Assembly (NCBI GenBank): GCA_014706295.1
Contig: JACSVZ010000004.1
Location: 87,799,047-87,863,046, forward strand
DNA length: 64,000 nt
Source of the DNA: Lycocorax pyrrhopterus obiensis
Lineage: Eukaryota; Chordata; Aves; Passeriformes; Paradisaeidae
Direction: 5' to 3'
Shown here: positions 34,721 to 47,500 of the stretch, piece after piece
Numbering within the stretch: position 1 is the stretch's first letter
How the letters are laid out: each line of letters opens with the position of its first letter
Made by a program: the position numbers and the translations under genes
The notes under the pieces: model-generated
What the model was told of the DNA's origin: nothing
The model's input: the letters and a program-made list of their open reading frames with translations, nothing else
The model's database searches: none

Positions 34721-37700
34721 TTTTCAGGGAAAAAAGCTGGTACCCCAGTGCTCATGGCTGCAGTTTGGTCAGTGATGACAGCAGAGGTAAAAAAGGCAAA
34801 ATACACAGAGGAGGGAGCCCCACAGGACTGTGGTAGCCGAGTGCCTTGGGAGAGGATATGAGCAAGGGGAGGCTCGTGTCAGACAATTTGTAAGAGCATC
34901 CACACTGCATGTGTCAGCTGGGCCCAGATTCTGGGGTTTAATCCAAGATGCTGGCTGAGCTGCTGCTGTTGTGAACAAATTACATCTTAACAAACACTGG
35001 ACAAGCCTCTTGGCTCATACTTGCCTCTTGACTGAGATCTCTGCTGTTTGTCTGAAGCTGCTTCTTGGCTCTGTTCCTGTGCAAACTCAACAGAGTCACT
35101 GAGGTGGCAGGTGGTGTAAGAGGAACTCTTGGATCCAGAACAGAGAAGGATACAAGGCTTGGCAGAGTGCTAGGGTCTTACAGCCCTGCCTCTCACAACC
35201 AACTCGCACAGCATGAAGATGCAAACTCCAGCTGCCCTGGCAGCCCAGCTTGTCTGAGGGGCTAAAGAGGATGCTGAAACTCCCAAAAATGAACCCCATG
35301 AGCCTGAGCATCCAAGGTATGTGGCTGTTGCTATCAGCAGTACTGGCATACTGTATGACTGAGGAACTGTGTGCTGTAGGGTCCTCTTCATGACAGGAAT
35401 TGCTTCTCTTTTCAATTAAAGCCTGCATTCTTTCCTTCAGCCTTAAGTCTCATGTTTCTAATGCATTTTATGATCAAATTGTCAAAAATCTTCCAGGCAC
35501 AAGTTAGTAATATCAGCCAGCCAGTTTGGTTATAGCAACACTGACCCCACCTGGGTGGCAGGACCGATTCTGAGCACTTGAGACACATCAGTGCTGGACG
35601 ATGAAGGTACTCTCAGAAACAGTGTTAGGAACTGATACTCTGTGAGCAAAACACAGTATTTGCTTACACGAGGAAAAAAAACACTTAGATATTCTGCACA
35701 TGACTTAGCTACTCTCTGCTTCAGCCCTTTGGTTTAGTTAAACCTTTGTAACCTCATTTGTATAGCCAAGCTGTCTAGGCATTTTACTGGGTTTGGCTCA
35801 AGTAACCAAACTTCATTACACAGAAAGCAAATCTGAAATATGTGCAGCCATAAAATGGATTCACTGAAGACATCCAGTTAAAAACAAAGACCGATCCAAA
35901 CCACAACCAATCCCACATCGATCCTTGAGTCCAAATTTTCTGAGTTTGAGGCTGAGGGAGGGAAAGTTGCAAGCTACATTCATGGCTGATAATGCAACCT
36001 AAGTTTTGGACTGCTCAATGCATCTTGCCTTCTCAGTCCTGGGTTTATTTATAATTTATATATATTTATTATTCTTTATTACTTTTGCCCAATTAGCAAA
36101 TATTTAAGCCACACTTTGCTTGCCAGGTATGTGTTGAAGGCTGGGTTTTCTTCAAAGTTTCAGCCAAAATAGTTCATGTTCCTGAGAGCACCTTTTTTTC
36201 CTCAACCTAATCATGGCCAGGTTGAAGACAAACAAAAACCCACACCCCCCTCCCAGTACTCTGGCAATCCTTGAAAAGCTGTGGTGCTTTTTTTCTTATT
36301 GGAAGAGGGACTTGGAACTGGACAAAATTTAACCTTACTGCTGAGACGGACTTTTTATACTCTCAGTGAAAATTTGGCCAATTCATAGAGCTTTGGATAA
36401 AAACCAAGCCAGCTGCAGTTCACATGTGCTTGCCAGAGGCCAGCTAGAGATTGCAGGCTTTGTTCTCTAGTGAGTTCATGAGCATGGGACATGCTCCAGG
36501 GCCTGGAGTGGGACTTCCCTAGAACTTGCAATTCCTAACTGCTTCAGGCCAAAGCAGCTTTAAACCAGATACTTGAAAGTATAGATTTTTCATTTTTTTT
36601 TTTAACTGTTTGTTTCCAGTCTACATGAAGGGCATCAGTTGAACTGCATTCAGAGATGGTGAAACATGCAAGAGAAGGAGATAATTTGGAAAAGTACACT
36701 TGGAACAGACAAAAGGAATCCTGGCAGAGAGCTGGGGGAACCTGAAGTGTGTGAACACTGAGGTGGAAATCAGGGGATGGAAAGGAGACTGAAGCACAAC
36801 AAAGCATGGAGACAACTGGGAAGTGGTGTGTGGGAAAAAGATGTGAAGGATTGCATTTTGGCCTCTCTTTGCACATAATTCTGAGCTCACTTAAGAACAC
36901 TTGAGCTCACTCAGATGGTCTTCCCATCCATTACTGACTCTTTGGTAAATAAACCTGGCTATGAAGACAGAATCACACATTTCTTTCTGATACTGTCGTG
37001 ATGAATATTATAAAAAATCCACCAAAACTTTACAAAATGAAGTGTTTGTTGAATACCCCTAAAATTCAAGGAGGAGCATTGCCATCATATTACAAACAGA
37101 AAACCAGAGCCTGGAAGTATTTCCTGATTATTCAGTCCAAGAAGTACATTGGTTGTACCAGGTACAGTGATGTGTGCATGTTCTTTGTGTGTTGCCTTCT
37201 ACAGTAAGTAGAAGTCCTAAATTCTTCTGCAAACTAGGCTTAATTTAGGTCAGGTATCTAAGGAATAAGGGAAGCTCATAACTGCATGTGGAAAGATTTG
37301 ACCTGAGCTGAGAAAGAAGGGAGGGATGAGAACCTGCAGCCTAGCAAACCCTTATCCAATTATTCTCCAGCATCATTTGATCCCAAAATTACTCCAAACT
37401 TGGAGGGTTCAGGAGCACTCCTTCCTTTCCAGGATGTCATATAATTTGGAGAGGGCTTTTAAAAAAAGCTTCAAATTTGTCTTACAATTAAAAAAGGAAT
37501 ATGAAGTCTCTGTTTACTTCAGCTGAGCCCGGTGTGGCCCCTGGAGACACTGCCTCTGCCATGCGTGTGGCGTAAACCCCGTGGTGCTGCCAGTGCCCAC
37601 CCTTGTGCTGAGACTCCCCCTTCAAACAGGCACACGGTTGTCACCGTGACTGCAGCTCCCTGTTGGCTTGAGTTCCCATTCCTGGCTTCTGCAGGGCTGA

Positions 37701-40059
37701 TTGATGGGCTGCCCAAGCTTTATCGCAGTGCCCAGCATCCTTGGTGATGGTGCATGTCCCTGTTCACACCTCTGCTTTCATACGGGTTGCACTGCCAAGA
37801 ATAATTGTCAGTTCTAAACTGGCTCCGAAAGCAGCAGCCAGCATTCCAAAGGGATACACAGGATGAGCTAGCGACAGCAGCCACTTGGCATTTCCAACCC
37901 TGTGGTGCAAAAGGGGATGTGTTCTAAGCATTGAGACTTCTTGAATCTCTTGTGATTTTTTCAGGAACACAATTGACAGTATCAGGATACGTACGCACAA
38001 TCTCTTATTACTGTTTAAACTTAGAAAACAATACCATATCCTGTGCCAACAGGACTACTATGGGTTACGCAGAATTATTTGTCAGCTCTTTGGAATACCT
38101 TTCCTTTTCTGGACAATAAAAACACCATTTCTCCAGCAACCTCTATTTCTCTCTATTTAAACAGCTATGTGAACCAGGTTATTCACCTATGACTACAACC
38201 AAGTCCTAGCTACAAGTGTGGGATTCCAGAAAGAAGTATTCCTGCATTTTGATTTATCTTCCCTGGCTGTAAAAAACAGTGTGTGTTTTTTAAGTCTTGT
38301 CAACATTTCTCAGTATGTGACCACACTAATGCAATCCTTTTTGATAAACAGGAATTTATTAAAGCATCTTGATGTCAAACCAACTTTTTTTATACCTTGT
38401 GTGACAAAAAGTGAAGACTTCATCGTTTATAGAAGCCAAAAAATGCTCATAGCTTATACAGATAAGAGGCAGAATTTTATAGTCTGTTTATCACACAAGA
38501 CTTTAAAAGACTTGGGTGCAAATTAGCATAAAGGCAATGCCCTTTTCTGCACCTATAGTGTTTCTGCTAAAAGTGCAATAGGACACCATAGGAGATGCAA
38601 ATGCCTGCTAAACCATGACAGCTTTAAACAGTGACTGTAATGCATACAGCATGAAAAGTAATTTAACTTAATACCTCCAGTTCAAGTTTCAGCCTTGAGA
38701 ACTCTGCATATTCTTCTATTTGTGCTTAATGATGTTGTACAGCATTTGATACTTCTTGGGATCATTACAGTGTCAACTCTCCCATCTTGGCCAACTGCAA
38801 ATTAAATTCTCTCTGTTTCCCTTGTGGTCCCAATTGCATGAAATAGTTGCACAGCTGAATGAAGCCAGGGGCTCGTTATATCCAGAAATTCAAAACTGCT
38901 TTGGCAATTTCAGCCTTTGTGAGTGTCCCTGAAGAAGACAGGGAAAGAGGGTCTTGGTGTGGAGTGTGGGACACAACAGCTGTAGTGGTGACAAGATCTG
39001 CTGGTGCCCATGGTGTGCTGGACTCAATCCGAACACGGAAAGGCACTTCAAAAGTACGGCACTTTAGGGTGGAATCCTTCCCCTGTTCCTCTCACTGTAA
39101 CCTCTGCTTGCAGACTGGTGTGAGCTGTGGGCCACCTCTGGTTCCACTTTGTTCCTAGGGCAGTTCAGAAATGCCCCAGAACCAAAGCTGAATGCAGACA
39201 TCCATGTACCCAGCCAATGCCTTTGGCACCAATTAGTCATGCTGGCCCTACAAATCTTCAAATCTTTTCCAACCTAGCCAGGTGAAAACCAGCACTGGGG
39301 ACTCCCCGAGGGCATGGAATGGTGGAAAAAGTAAAATATCTCTGGTCCTTCTCAGGCCAGGAGTCATTGAGACTGTTATCTCCTACTTCTCGTTCCAGTG
39401 AGTGGACTTTGATACCCAAAAGTAGGCATCTCTCCAACTCATTGCTCATCCATGCTTCAAAGAACCAATGAACCTCAGCCCACCCTATGGAGAAAACACC
39501 ATGTCCTGGATACTTTGCAAACAAGCCAAGCGGGTTTTAGGACCTACCACTCTGAAACCGTTTGTACTGGCAGCCCATGGTGATGCCTGTCACAGGCTGT
39601 GATGGTGGGACTGGGATCTGAGGGGCCTGTTTTCTGCAGAGGTTTTGTGGGGAGCCTGGCAGCTCCCACCCGCAGCTCTGTCACTGCACGGCCAGAAAAC
39701 TGGCAGCAACTTCTGCCCCTGAACATCTGCATCCTCTGTAGGTTCTCTGGGCCCGTCAGGCAAACAGGTTGAAATGGCTCTGGTTCGAATTAGTCACACA
39801 GGGAACACAAACAAAGGCATCAAAATGTCCTTCGAAAACTGAGTTCCCACGGAAGATAAAAGGCTGTGGAATAGTTTGTACAAGCCTAACTAATGGAGCT
39901 TTCACATCCCAAATATGACCCAGGAACAAGTCACTGTTTTCAGGGGAGTGTCTGGCCTTTGCCTTTACTCATGGCCATGCAAACTGCCAGTTGGTGAAGG
40001 AGCAGGCTCTGGCACAGGCAGGAGGGAGGGAGATCCACCTCGAACGTCCAATATAGACT
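34721..40059. other. intergenic, one exon-like stretch only
   Basis: Mostly AT-rich with no recognised repeat. A low-complexity TA-rich stretch lies near 36.05-36.09 kb. The only coding-like segment is 37770-37899 on the minus strand, entered separately. Confidence 0.5.
37770..37899 (-). other. unassigned exon-like open stretch
   Basis: On the minus strand a good acceptor (CCCCTTTTGCACCACAG, 37900-37916) precedes 130 open bases and a possible weak donor (GCAGAG|GTGTGA). In frame it reads VGNAKWLLSLAHPVYPFGML, then AAAFGASLELTIILGSATRM and KAE. This has a hydrophobic, membrane-like composition. I do not recognise the protein and see no partner exons nearby, so chance remains the default explanation. 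Confidence 0.2.
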
Positions 40060-40150
40060 TCACAGAATAGTTTGGTTGGAAGAGACCTTAAAGACTATCT
40101 AGTTCCAACCCACCTGCCATGGGCAGGGACACCTTCCACTAGACCCAGTT
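40060..40150 (-). mobile_element. CR1 LINE 3' end
   Basis: Reverse complement reads TCTAGTGGAAGGTGTCCCTG, then CCCATGGCAGGTGGGTTGGA, ACTAGATAGTCTTTAAGGTC and TCTTCCAACCAAACTATTCT, ending GTGA. This is a typical CR1 terminus. Further CR1 sequence may continue to about 40.26 kb but is less clear. Confidence 0.88.
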
Positions 40151-43100
40151 GCTCAGAGCTCAACACCCTCTCCCTCAAGAGCAACACCTACTTCCAGCCC
40201 ACCAGCAACAGACCTCTGCCTTTCCACTGGCATCTGCTCACCAAATGCCAGTCCTCCCAAGGAGAACTTATTAGAAGGAGGTGGGTGGCAGTGGTCTGTC
40301 AGCAGTCTATCAGGCTGAAAACAAATAGGGAAATTCTTTGGGTCCAGAAGAATGAAGGAAACCCAAGATTTGCATCAGTCTGTAAAGTGCTGAAGGACTC
40401 CTTATTAGGAAAAAGAGACTGCAGTCAGCCAGGGGTAAGGCTGCAGATCTGGGACTGAAACTGGACAGGTGGGAGAAATATTCACCATGCTGACAGGGAA
40501 ACTGGTCCTCACACAGAAAACAAATTTTCACTGGAATCAGTCAGATGTGGTCGTGCCTGACTGGAGCTGATGTTTCTAAACTTTGTTTAAGATTATTGTT
40601 GCTTTTCCTTCTCTGGATATGCTCTGTGTTTTACTTGTGTGACTTTTGCCATTATACAAACTAATTTCTTCTTTTGTCTTATGCTCAGTAAATTGCGCAA
40701 CATATTTCACTGGAACCACAGAGCTCCAAACTGATGAGACAGGCAGAAACATGAAAATGAGGACAAGAGAAACCCTGCTGTGTTCGCTTCAAGCCCTTCC
40801 ACCAGAGCCGCTCTGCTAAAAAGTGACCTAGAATTGCAGGTTAGGACCAAACTCTGGTTTCCATATATAGAATGGAAAAGCATTTATAAAGCAGGTGCCA
40901 AGATCTCGAACCTGTTAGCTGGTTTTCTATTATATAGTTGAAATTTCTGTCATTAAGTGTTTTTTATTTGGAGGTAGTGATGGAAAAAGTATCTTTTTTC
41001 ACTTTAAGCAAAAAACCCCAAACCTGCTCACGGTCCCCTTCATTATCCAAACACAAAATAGTTACCTCTCTCTCCCTTGAAGTAACTATATACATTCTCT
41101 GCATGCTAAAATACCAAAACAATCAGGGGCCAACTTTTAAGTACTAAAAGAAGTTTTACGGGTATGCTACATGTTGACTGAAAGGAGAAAAAACAAGTAT
41201 TACAGTAAAATGCTTCAGAAGAGTTAGCAAAGGACTGTATCTGAGTGGAGCCCCTCGTGTTCTCCTCAGTCATTTCTTCACTCTGGTATCACACAATGTT
41301 TTGTCACTTCACTTTTTGTGTTCTCCAATGAGTGAGTAAGTTAATGCTTCCTTAGCCCAATTCCTTCCCCAAAAGTAAACACAAGGATGTCATTGTAGAA
41401 CTGGCATTTAGTGGTGGTCTTGCAAGTTTTACACACAGCTTATGCACACGAACAGAGCGGTACTTGTGAGAGGGAAACAGCTCTTATCAGAGGCACTGAT
41501 ACAGCTGGCAAAGGCAGTTTTTGAACTTAAAGGTCCTCCTGAGATTTAACACATCACTACAACTTTGGTGGCACTGCTACCAAGATATGCTTCACATATT
41601 TGTTTGCAGTACCTCTTCCCTGCCCCTGGGTCTGTCCACACTCTGCCACTGCTGTCAGGCCAAGGCCTGTTGCCACTGAGGCCAATTCCTGGACAGAAGC
41701 ATGGCCCTGCACACGAATGAACATCATTAACGAGCAGCAAATGGTGCAGGTGCTCAAGGGTGAAAAGCTATTGCAATTTGACTGACCTGGTGGTGTGTTG
41801 TATTGGAACAAACACAAATCAATTCTAACACATTTCTGGCTGCATGGGAAAAAAAGACAAACTTGTTTCCTTTCAGTTGACTGCTTCTCACACACGTCCT
41901 TCTCTTGGGGACTTAAAACCACACTTGCAGCCTTTGTTTAAACAGTTCCAAGTTACAAACATGAAAGTGCAGAAAAAACTGAACAAGTAGACAGGACAGA
42001 AAAGTTGAATGAGCATTGGCTCTTCTTATTTTAATGAAGAAATATTTCAAGTTAATATCAGTGCATATTTAGAAATAGCATGTGATACTCCCAATGCCAA
42101 ATACATCAGCAAATTACAGTTTCAAAACTTTATAAATTAATGGCAAAGAAAAAAAAAAGATTAACATTGAGAATAATGTTCAAAATAAACATCCTGTTTG
42201 TTTGCTGCACTGTGTCAATTATATTCCTGGTACTTAAACAGCAAGAGAGATCCAATATTTCATGGTAATTAGGCTCTCCAAAATAGCAGTTATTTTCCTA
42301 CAAATGAATTGAGTGGCTTGCATTTATTTTTGATGTATAATTAAATGTTATTCTTAGCTGTTACAAAGAAATTTAGTCATGTCAGAGTAAAATTTCATTC
42401 CACAACTGAAAAAACTCACACTAACATAGGAATGTTGCCTTCTGGTTATACCCACTGGTAACAGTCAGCTGAGAATAGGAAGAACTACATGTAAGCACAT
42501 TTGGCTGTTACATAAAATGGCTTTTTTTTTTTGTTTCACAGCCTCATAACAATAATGTTTTTCAACACTGTTCCCAGTCATTGTTTTTAAAATGGTTCAT
42601 CAACATATCCTGAATCAATCACCGATATAAATAACTCCAGTGACAAAATCCATTATGGAAGGACACAGAACTGCAAACTGAAAGTTGTACTGAAACGATT
42701 TTAAGGTGGAACTGTAATTCCTCTGTAAGACTCTGTTAAAGAAAAAACAAAAAAAACCAACCCCACACGGTAAAATCTTTAATTAACTGGCAATGGTGGA
42801 ATCTGGAAAACTGAGATATAATTTTGAGAGATGTTTAACTCACAATGGACTCTAAAGCAAGACAAATCGTGTACTGAAGCTAGAAAGAGATGCACGTTTA
42901 AAGCTTGCAAGTGTGATATAAAAATATTCTCTAGTTCTTTAATTTTGATACAGGGAGTCCAATTCCCTAATGGAAGAAGATAAAATACATCTTCTTTCCT
43001 TCCCTATCGCTGTACATACAGACTGTTCCCTTGAATCAGGAAATGGCTTTCCCCAACAAAAATACCAACCTTGGGCATCACACACTTTTACAGGGTTTGT

Positions 43101-44239
43101 TGATTTTGCTTTTAAAAGTATATTCTCGAGTAGGTGAAATACTGATAGGATATGCATTTCGTTCACTATTATCTATTGTGCAAATCATATACATCAACCC
43201 CATAACTTCAATCTAAGTGCAGTCTGCATGGCCTACAATGACTCAGAATCTAGTGGGATACTACAGCACAGAGATGACTGCCAGCCTATGAAACACCATG
43301 CTAAATCAGGTTAGTGGGAAAGGCACATGCTTCAGATTTAGCAGGAACACCTGAAGGTTCCTCATTACCGTTCCTGAAGTTACAGTGATTCTGTGCACTT
43401 CCCAAACGACGAGGTTTGCTTCCAGAAAATGGTGAGGTAACAGGAAACTTCTGCTTATGGCACACACACATGGGAGACACACACATCCACGGGTGAGCTC
43501 ACCTGAACACTCGTGGTGCGAGGGGTAATGCAGACACAAGGGAGGCTACAAGGGGTCTGGCCAGAAACAAAAACTTCACATTTCCTTACACTGCACACGT
43601 TCCTTTTATGCACAAATACGAGGTGCGCAAAATAAGCTGTTTGCTCGGTACAATTTAATGTTTTGCATATGTAAAATAATCACCTAATACTGCAATAGAA
43701 TCAAAAATCATGCACTAGATAAACAGAGCTTCTTCCCCATGAACAGCAGTTCTCAGGAACATTTTATTCTGCTTCTGGTAACATCTCATGATTTGCCAGC
43801 TTTCACAGTCCCTTTTAAAGAACACAGTATTTAGCAAAACCCAAAGAGCAAAAAAAAAAAAGCAAAAAAAAAAAAGTTTTGATTTTAGTTGCGATACAGC
43901 TGGGATAGATGCAACAGAGCTGCTGTAATGCACCAAGGAGTAACAAAAATTCAACATGAATATCAGAAGAATAAATATATACCCTAAATTAATCTCTGTA
44001 AATACATTCACAGGTCCACTTAAGACACCCTTATGCATAACTCACACTTCTTCAGATCTGCAGAGAGAGATGGATGTTAGTTCATGGGGAAAGCAATTTA
44101 TCATATGACTCGGTTTATCTGTCATTATTCCAGCAAAAATCAGTAGCAAATTTGAAAATCTACATTTATTTTCCCCAGACCAACCACACAGAGGCTTAAG
44201 TCACAAAATCTGTTATTTCCAATATTCCATCAATAAGGC
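40151..44239. other. region downstream of AGPAT5; possible long 3' UTR on the right
   Basis: No coding segment recognised. Minus-strand AATAAA motifs lie at 43763-43768 and 42323-42328, so AGPAT5 transcripts could run into this region if the proximal signal is skipped. An A-rich duplicated run lies at 43850-43875. Confidence 0.45.
43850..43875. repeat. duplicated poly-A run
   Basis: Two A runs of 11-12 bases are separated by GC. On the minus strand these are T runs within possible AGPAT5 3' UTR. Confidence 0.85.
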
Positions 44240-44245
44240 TTTATT
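44240..44245 (-). terminator. AGPAT5: candidate proximal AGPAT5 polyadenylation signal
   Basis: Perfect AATAAA on the minus strand about 90 bases after the AGPAT5 stop codon. Use cannot be judged from sequence alone; other copies occur further downstream. Confidence 0.4.
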
Positions 44246-44334
44246 TACACCTTTTTTCTATAAAGTCAGGAAAAAATTTGGTGCAATGTGCAAGAAAAGA
44301 CTGCACATTTCACTGATTGGAGACTAACATCAGC

Positions 44335-44560
44335 TTATGGTTTAATGCTAACCCACAGGCAACCAATTAAAGTTCCATATATCCATGTTTTTACATAGAG
44401 TTTCCTTCCAGATTCTGTCAGAAGCATACTAGCAGTCAGGCCACCTAAAAACAGCAAAGATGGCAAAGTTTTCTTGAGGCTTAGTTTGGAATGAACACTT
44501 TTCCCAGGAAACTTATTTCTTCTTTTAGAATCCTTTGCATCATAAAATTCTATCAGTAAC
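44335..44560 (-). CDS. AGPAT5: AGPAT5 terminal coding exon
   Basis: Acceptor TGCTTATAG at 44561-44569; stop TAA at 44337-44335. After completing a Lys codon it gives [60 protein letters not shown] and [14 protein letters not shown], 74 residues. Two C-terminal hydrophobic segments ([16 protein letters not shown] and [14 protein letters not shown]) match the membrane anchors of the family. A polyadenylation motif lies 90 bases on. Confidence 0.96.
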
Positions 44561-47500
44561 CTATAAGCAGAGAAAAAGGAGATGGTCAGACAGTAGCTTA
44601 AGACATTTTAAGCAACCTTACTTTCATCCAGTAACTGCTTCTAATCACACATTTTTAACAAATGATCTCATCATATGCAGCAGCTCCTCTGTAATAAGTT
44701 CAAATAATGAGTACACCTTACGAATATGATGCACATCAAAATACTCAACCTGAACCCTTGTAAGCATTAAAGCCGTATTTTCCTTGTGGACCAATTGCAA
44801 CAGTGAATACAAAAGCTGACAAGAATTGTTTTCTTTCAGCATTTAGCAGAAAAGCCCAGAGCAGTGGGCAATATTGTAGGACAAAACAACACACTGAGCA
44901 CCAAAGGAGGAGGATGAAGTATCTTCATAAAATAAACTAATAAATAACAAGGGCTCACAAGACACTGAGTATATTGGAAGCCAAACATGCCAAGAGTAAG
45001 ATGCTACACCGCTGGCTTAGTAGTAACTTTTTTCCTCCTAGTTTTAAAAAACAGTAGTAAATGGATCTGGAAATTGTGGGGTTTTGTTTTAACTATCTCT
45101 AAATTTGCCTGACAGACTGCTTTGGTCCCAGGAAAGAAGCTCCAGTGAACAGGAGCTTACAATGACACATGGATGATTAGGGTTCACTTTTGTTCATCTT
45201 CACTAGATAACTAAAGGGACAGACACTGGACAGGCCTTTTATTTCACATATCAGCTCCTTATCTATTTAAATTAAATTCAGACCTCCCATCTTTCAAAAG
45301 TAAAGGAAAGAAAAACTTTTTAGTGATCCTACGTGTCTAAGACACTTTAGTAACAGTGCCATGTTTACAGATAGTCATGTTAACTTTTATATGAATTCAC
45401 AGTTCACAGGAGAAGTGAACTTTCATGGAGTGTGAGACTGGCAGAACAATATTAAAGCAGAGCAGAACTGAAGAACCAGGAAAATTTCTGTCTCACTCAA
45501 AGTATTCAAGGATTTAGAAAGTAAACAGATTCAGCTCCCTTAAGCTGGACTTCAGATCTGGCAAATTAAACCATCATTTCTCAACCAATACTTAAATCCT
45601 ACATTTAGGCACAAAGTCCCTCAGGAGAACAAGGTCCTCCAGGATCTGCTGCATATATTCACTAGTGACCTCATCTGGAGATGCTGGAGGAAGCCAGGCA
45701 CTTTACTTCTGCCACAATTCAAAAATGGACAAATGAAACTTCTACTTCACCTCGTTTCCCCAGTGAAAGTAGGAATTTTGGGGTTAACTGTGTTTTTATC
45801 CAGTTGCTGTCTGGATGAAAGATTCGTAAACAATTTTGGCAGAAGAGATTAGATCAAGACCCGCCCCTCTCTCACTCCAACTTAACACTGATTACAAGGG
45901 CAGAATCACACTGCTTTTTCTTGTTTGCCTACCACAGGCATCTTACATTCCTGCACAGGACTTAACTAGGAGAAGATGAATGGAGACTATTCAGATGAAT
46001 ACGACTCTTGCCTGGAACATGGACTCACACCTCTTCAATCTAAAGAAGGTCAAAACCCCAGGAATCCCAACCTCCTGAGCAAAAGGCTTAACCACAAGGT
46101 TATATTATATTATATTATGTGCATAGGAGTACCAACATCACCTCTTTTCAGAGAGCCCTACAGCTGGCACTGCTGGTAACACAGAAATCATGGCTATATC
46201 TGTTAATATAAAAGAAATAAGAAAATAAGACAGATTCCTGAAACAGAAAGTTCTACATATTTCTACTCACTTATCCTTTATTTCGAAACGTTCATGAAGC
46301 CACCTTCTCATATACATCTGCTCTTCTGGAATGTCCTTCAGTTCAATTCGGTCAATGAAAATATGAACTCTTGGGCATTCCTTACAAAGAAACTCTAAAA
46401 AGAGAGCAAAACAACACAACTGAGTTACAAAAACACTGAGTTACAAATACACCAAAAAAATCTGACTGTAAGTGCCTTGGAAGCCTAACTTCAGTGCTCA
46501 AAAGCCGTCCCTCCTTATGTTCACATCCTGAGCACTTCACTGAACTTAGAAACCATCTGGCCTACACACTTGAAATGGTGGACCATTATCAGGTACAACT
46601 GTCCTAAAATGCACCTTGCTAACTGTAAGAGGCTATGCTTGAAAACATTACACTCTACCTCAGCTGCAATCTACTCATTCAGTAGTGTGGGACGCAGTAA
46701 TTTTGATGTCATAAAGTTATCCATCCTGCAATTTTTTAAAAGTTAGTAATCCTCTTTGCTTGTCCTTTTTAAGATCTAAATTTTGTTTGCTGCTGGGTGA
46801 CAAAATTGGAATTACAGTGATTTCCCAAAGCATCTCCAGGAGAAAATATGCTTCAATTTAAGCAATAACCTATAATTAAAAAGTGTAATAGGGCAAAAGA
46901 CTCAGAACAAAATGCTGCTTTCCATTTTGTATCCCTTCATTTTTCTTGTCTCACAGAGCTTGAGACAGCCCTATTGCAAACTGCACCCCCCCTATTTCCT
47001 CAATTTGTGCCTAGACAAACTTACCAAGCAAGCATTAAGGACAACAAAACTCCATTACTCAAATAGCCTTGTGGGATTTCTTACAACTAACAAGTGGTAA
47101 AAATAGTGGGCATGACTACAGTAATATACTGCATATTGTAATGTGAAATGCTGCGTAGTGTGTATTGGTAACCATTTGCATTTATCAGTAACAAGGGGTA
47201 CTGCAGTAACCACAGCATCCCTGGACAGATTTGCATGATGTGAGGATGGAAGTCCTCAGAAATTTGGATAGTCATCCTATTTTGAAAAGGGACTAGAAGT
47301 GCCTTCCTACAATACATATAGGCAACAAATGTAACACAGACTGGGTGGTCCCTTTAGGTTGTTGACATTTTTCGGACAGCAGTGCAGATGCACAGAAGAC
47401 TTTGACCTGTAACTGTGAGGGGTATCTGGAGGAATGAATGTGCAAATAAATTGTTACAGCATGAACATCTTTATTGTTGTCTGCCAAAGCAGATATCCCC

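Noticed and set aside
8198..44239. avian beta-defensin genes between TMEM14A and AGPAT5
   Set aside because: Looked for because of the regional context, but no six-cysteine defensin motif ending in paired cysteines, and no matching signal-peptide exon, was seen on either strand.
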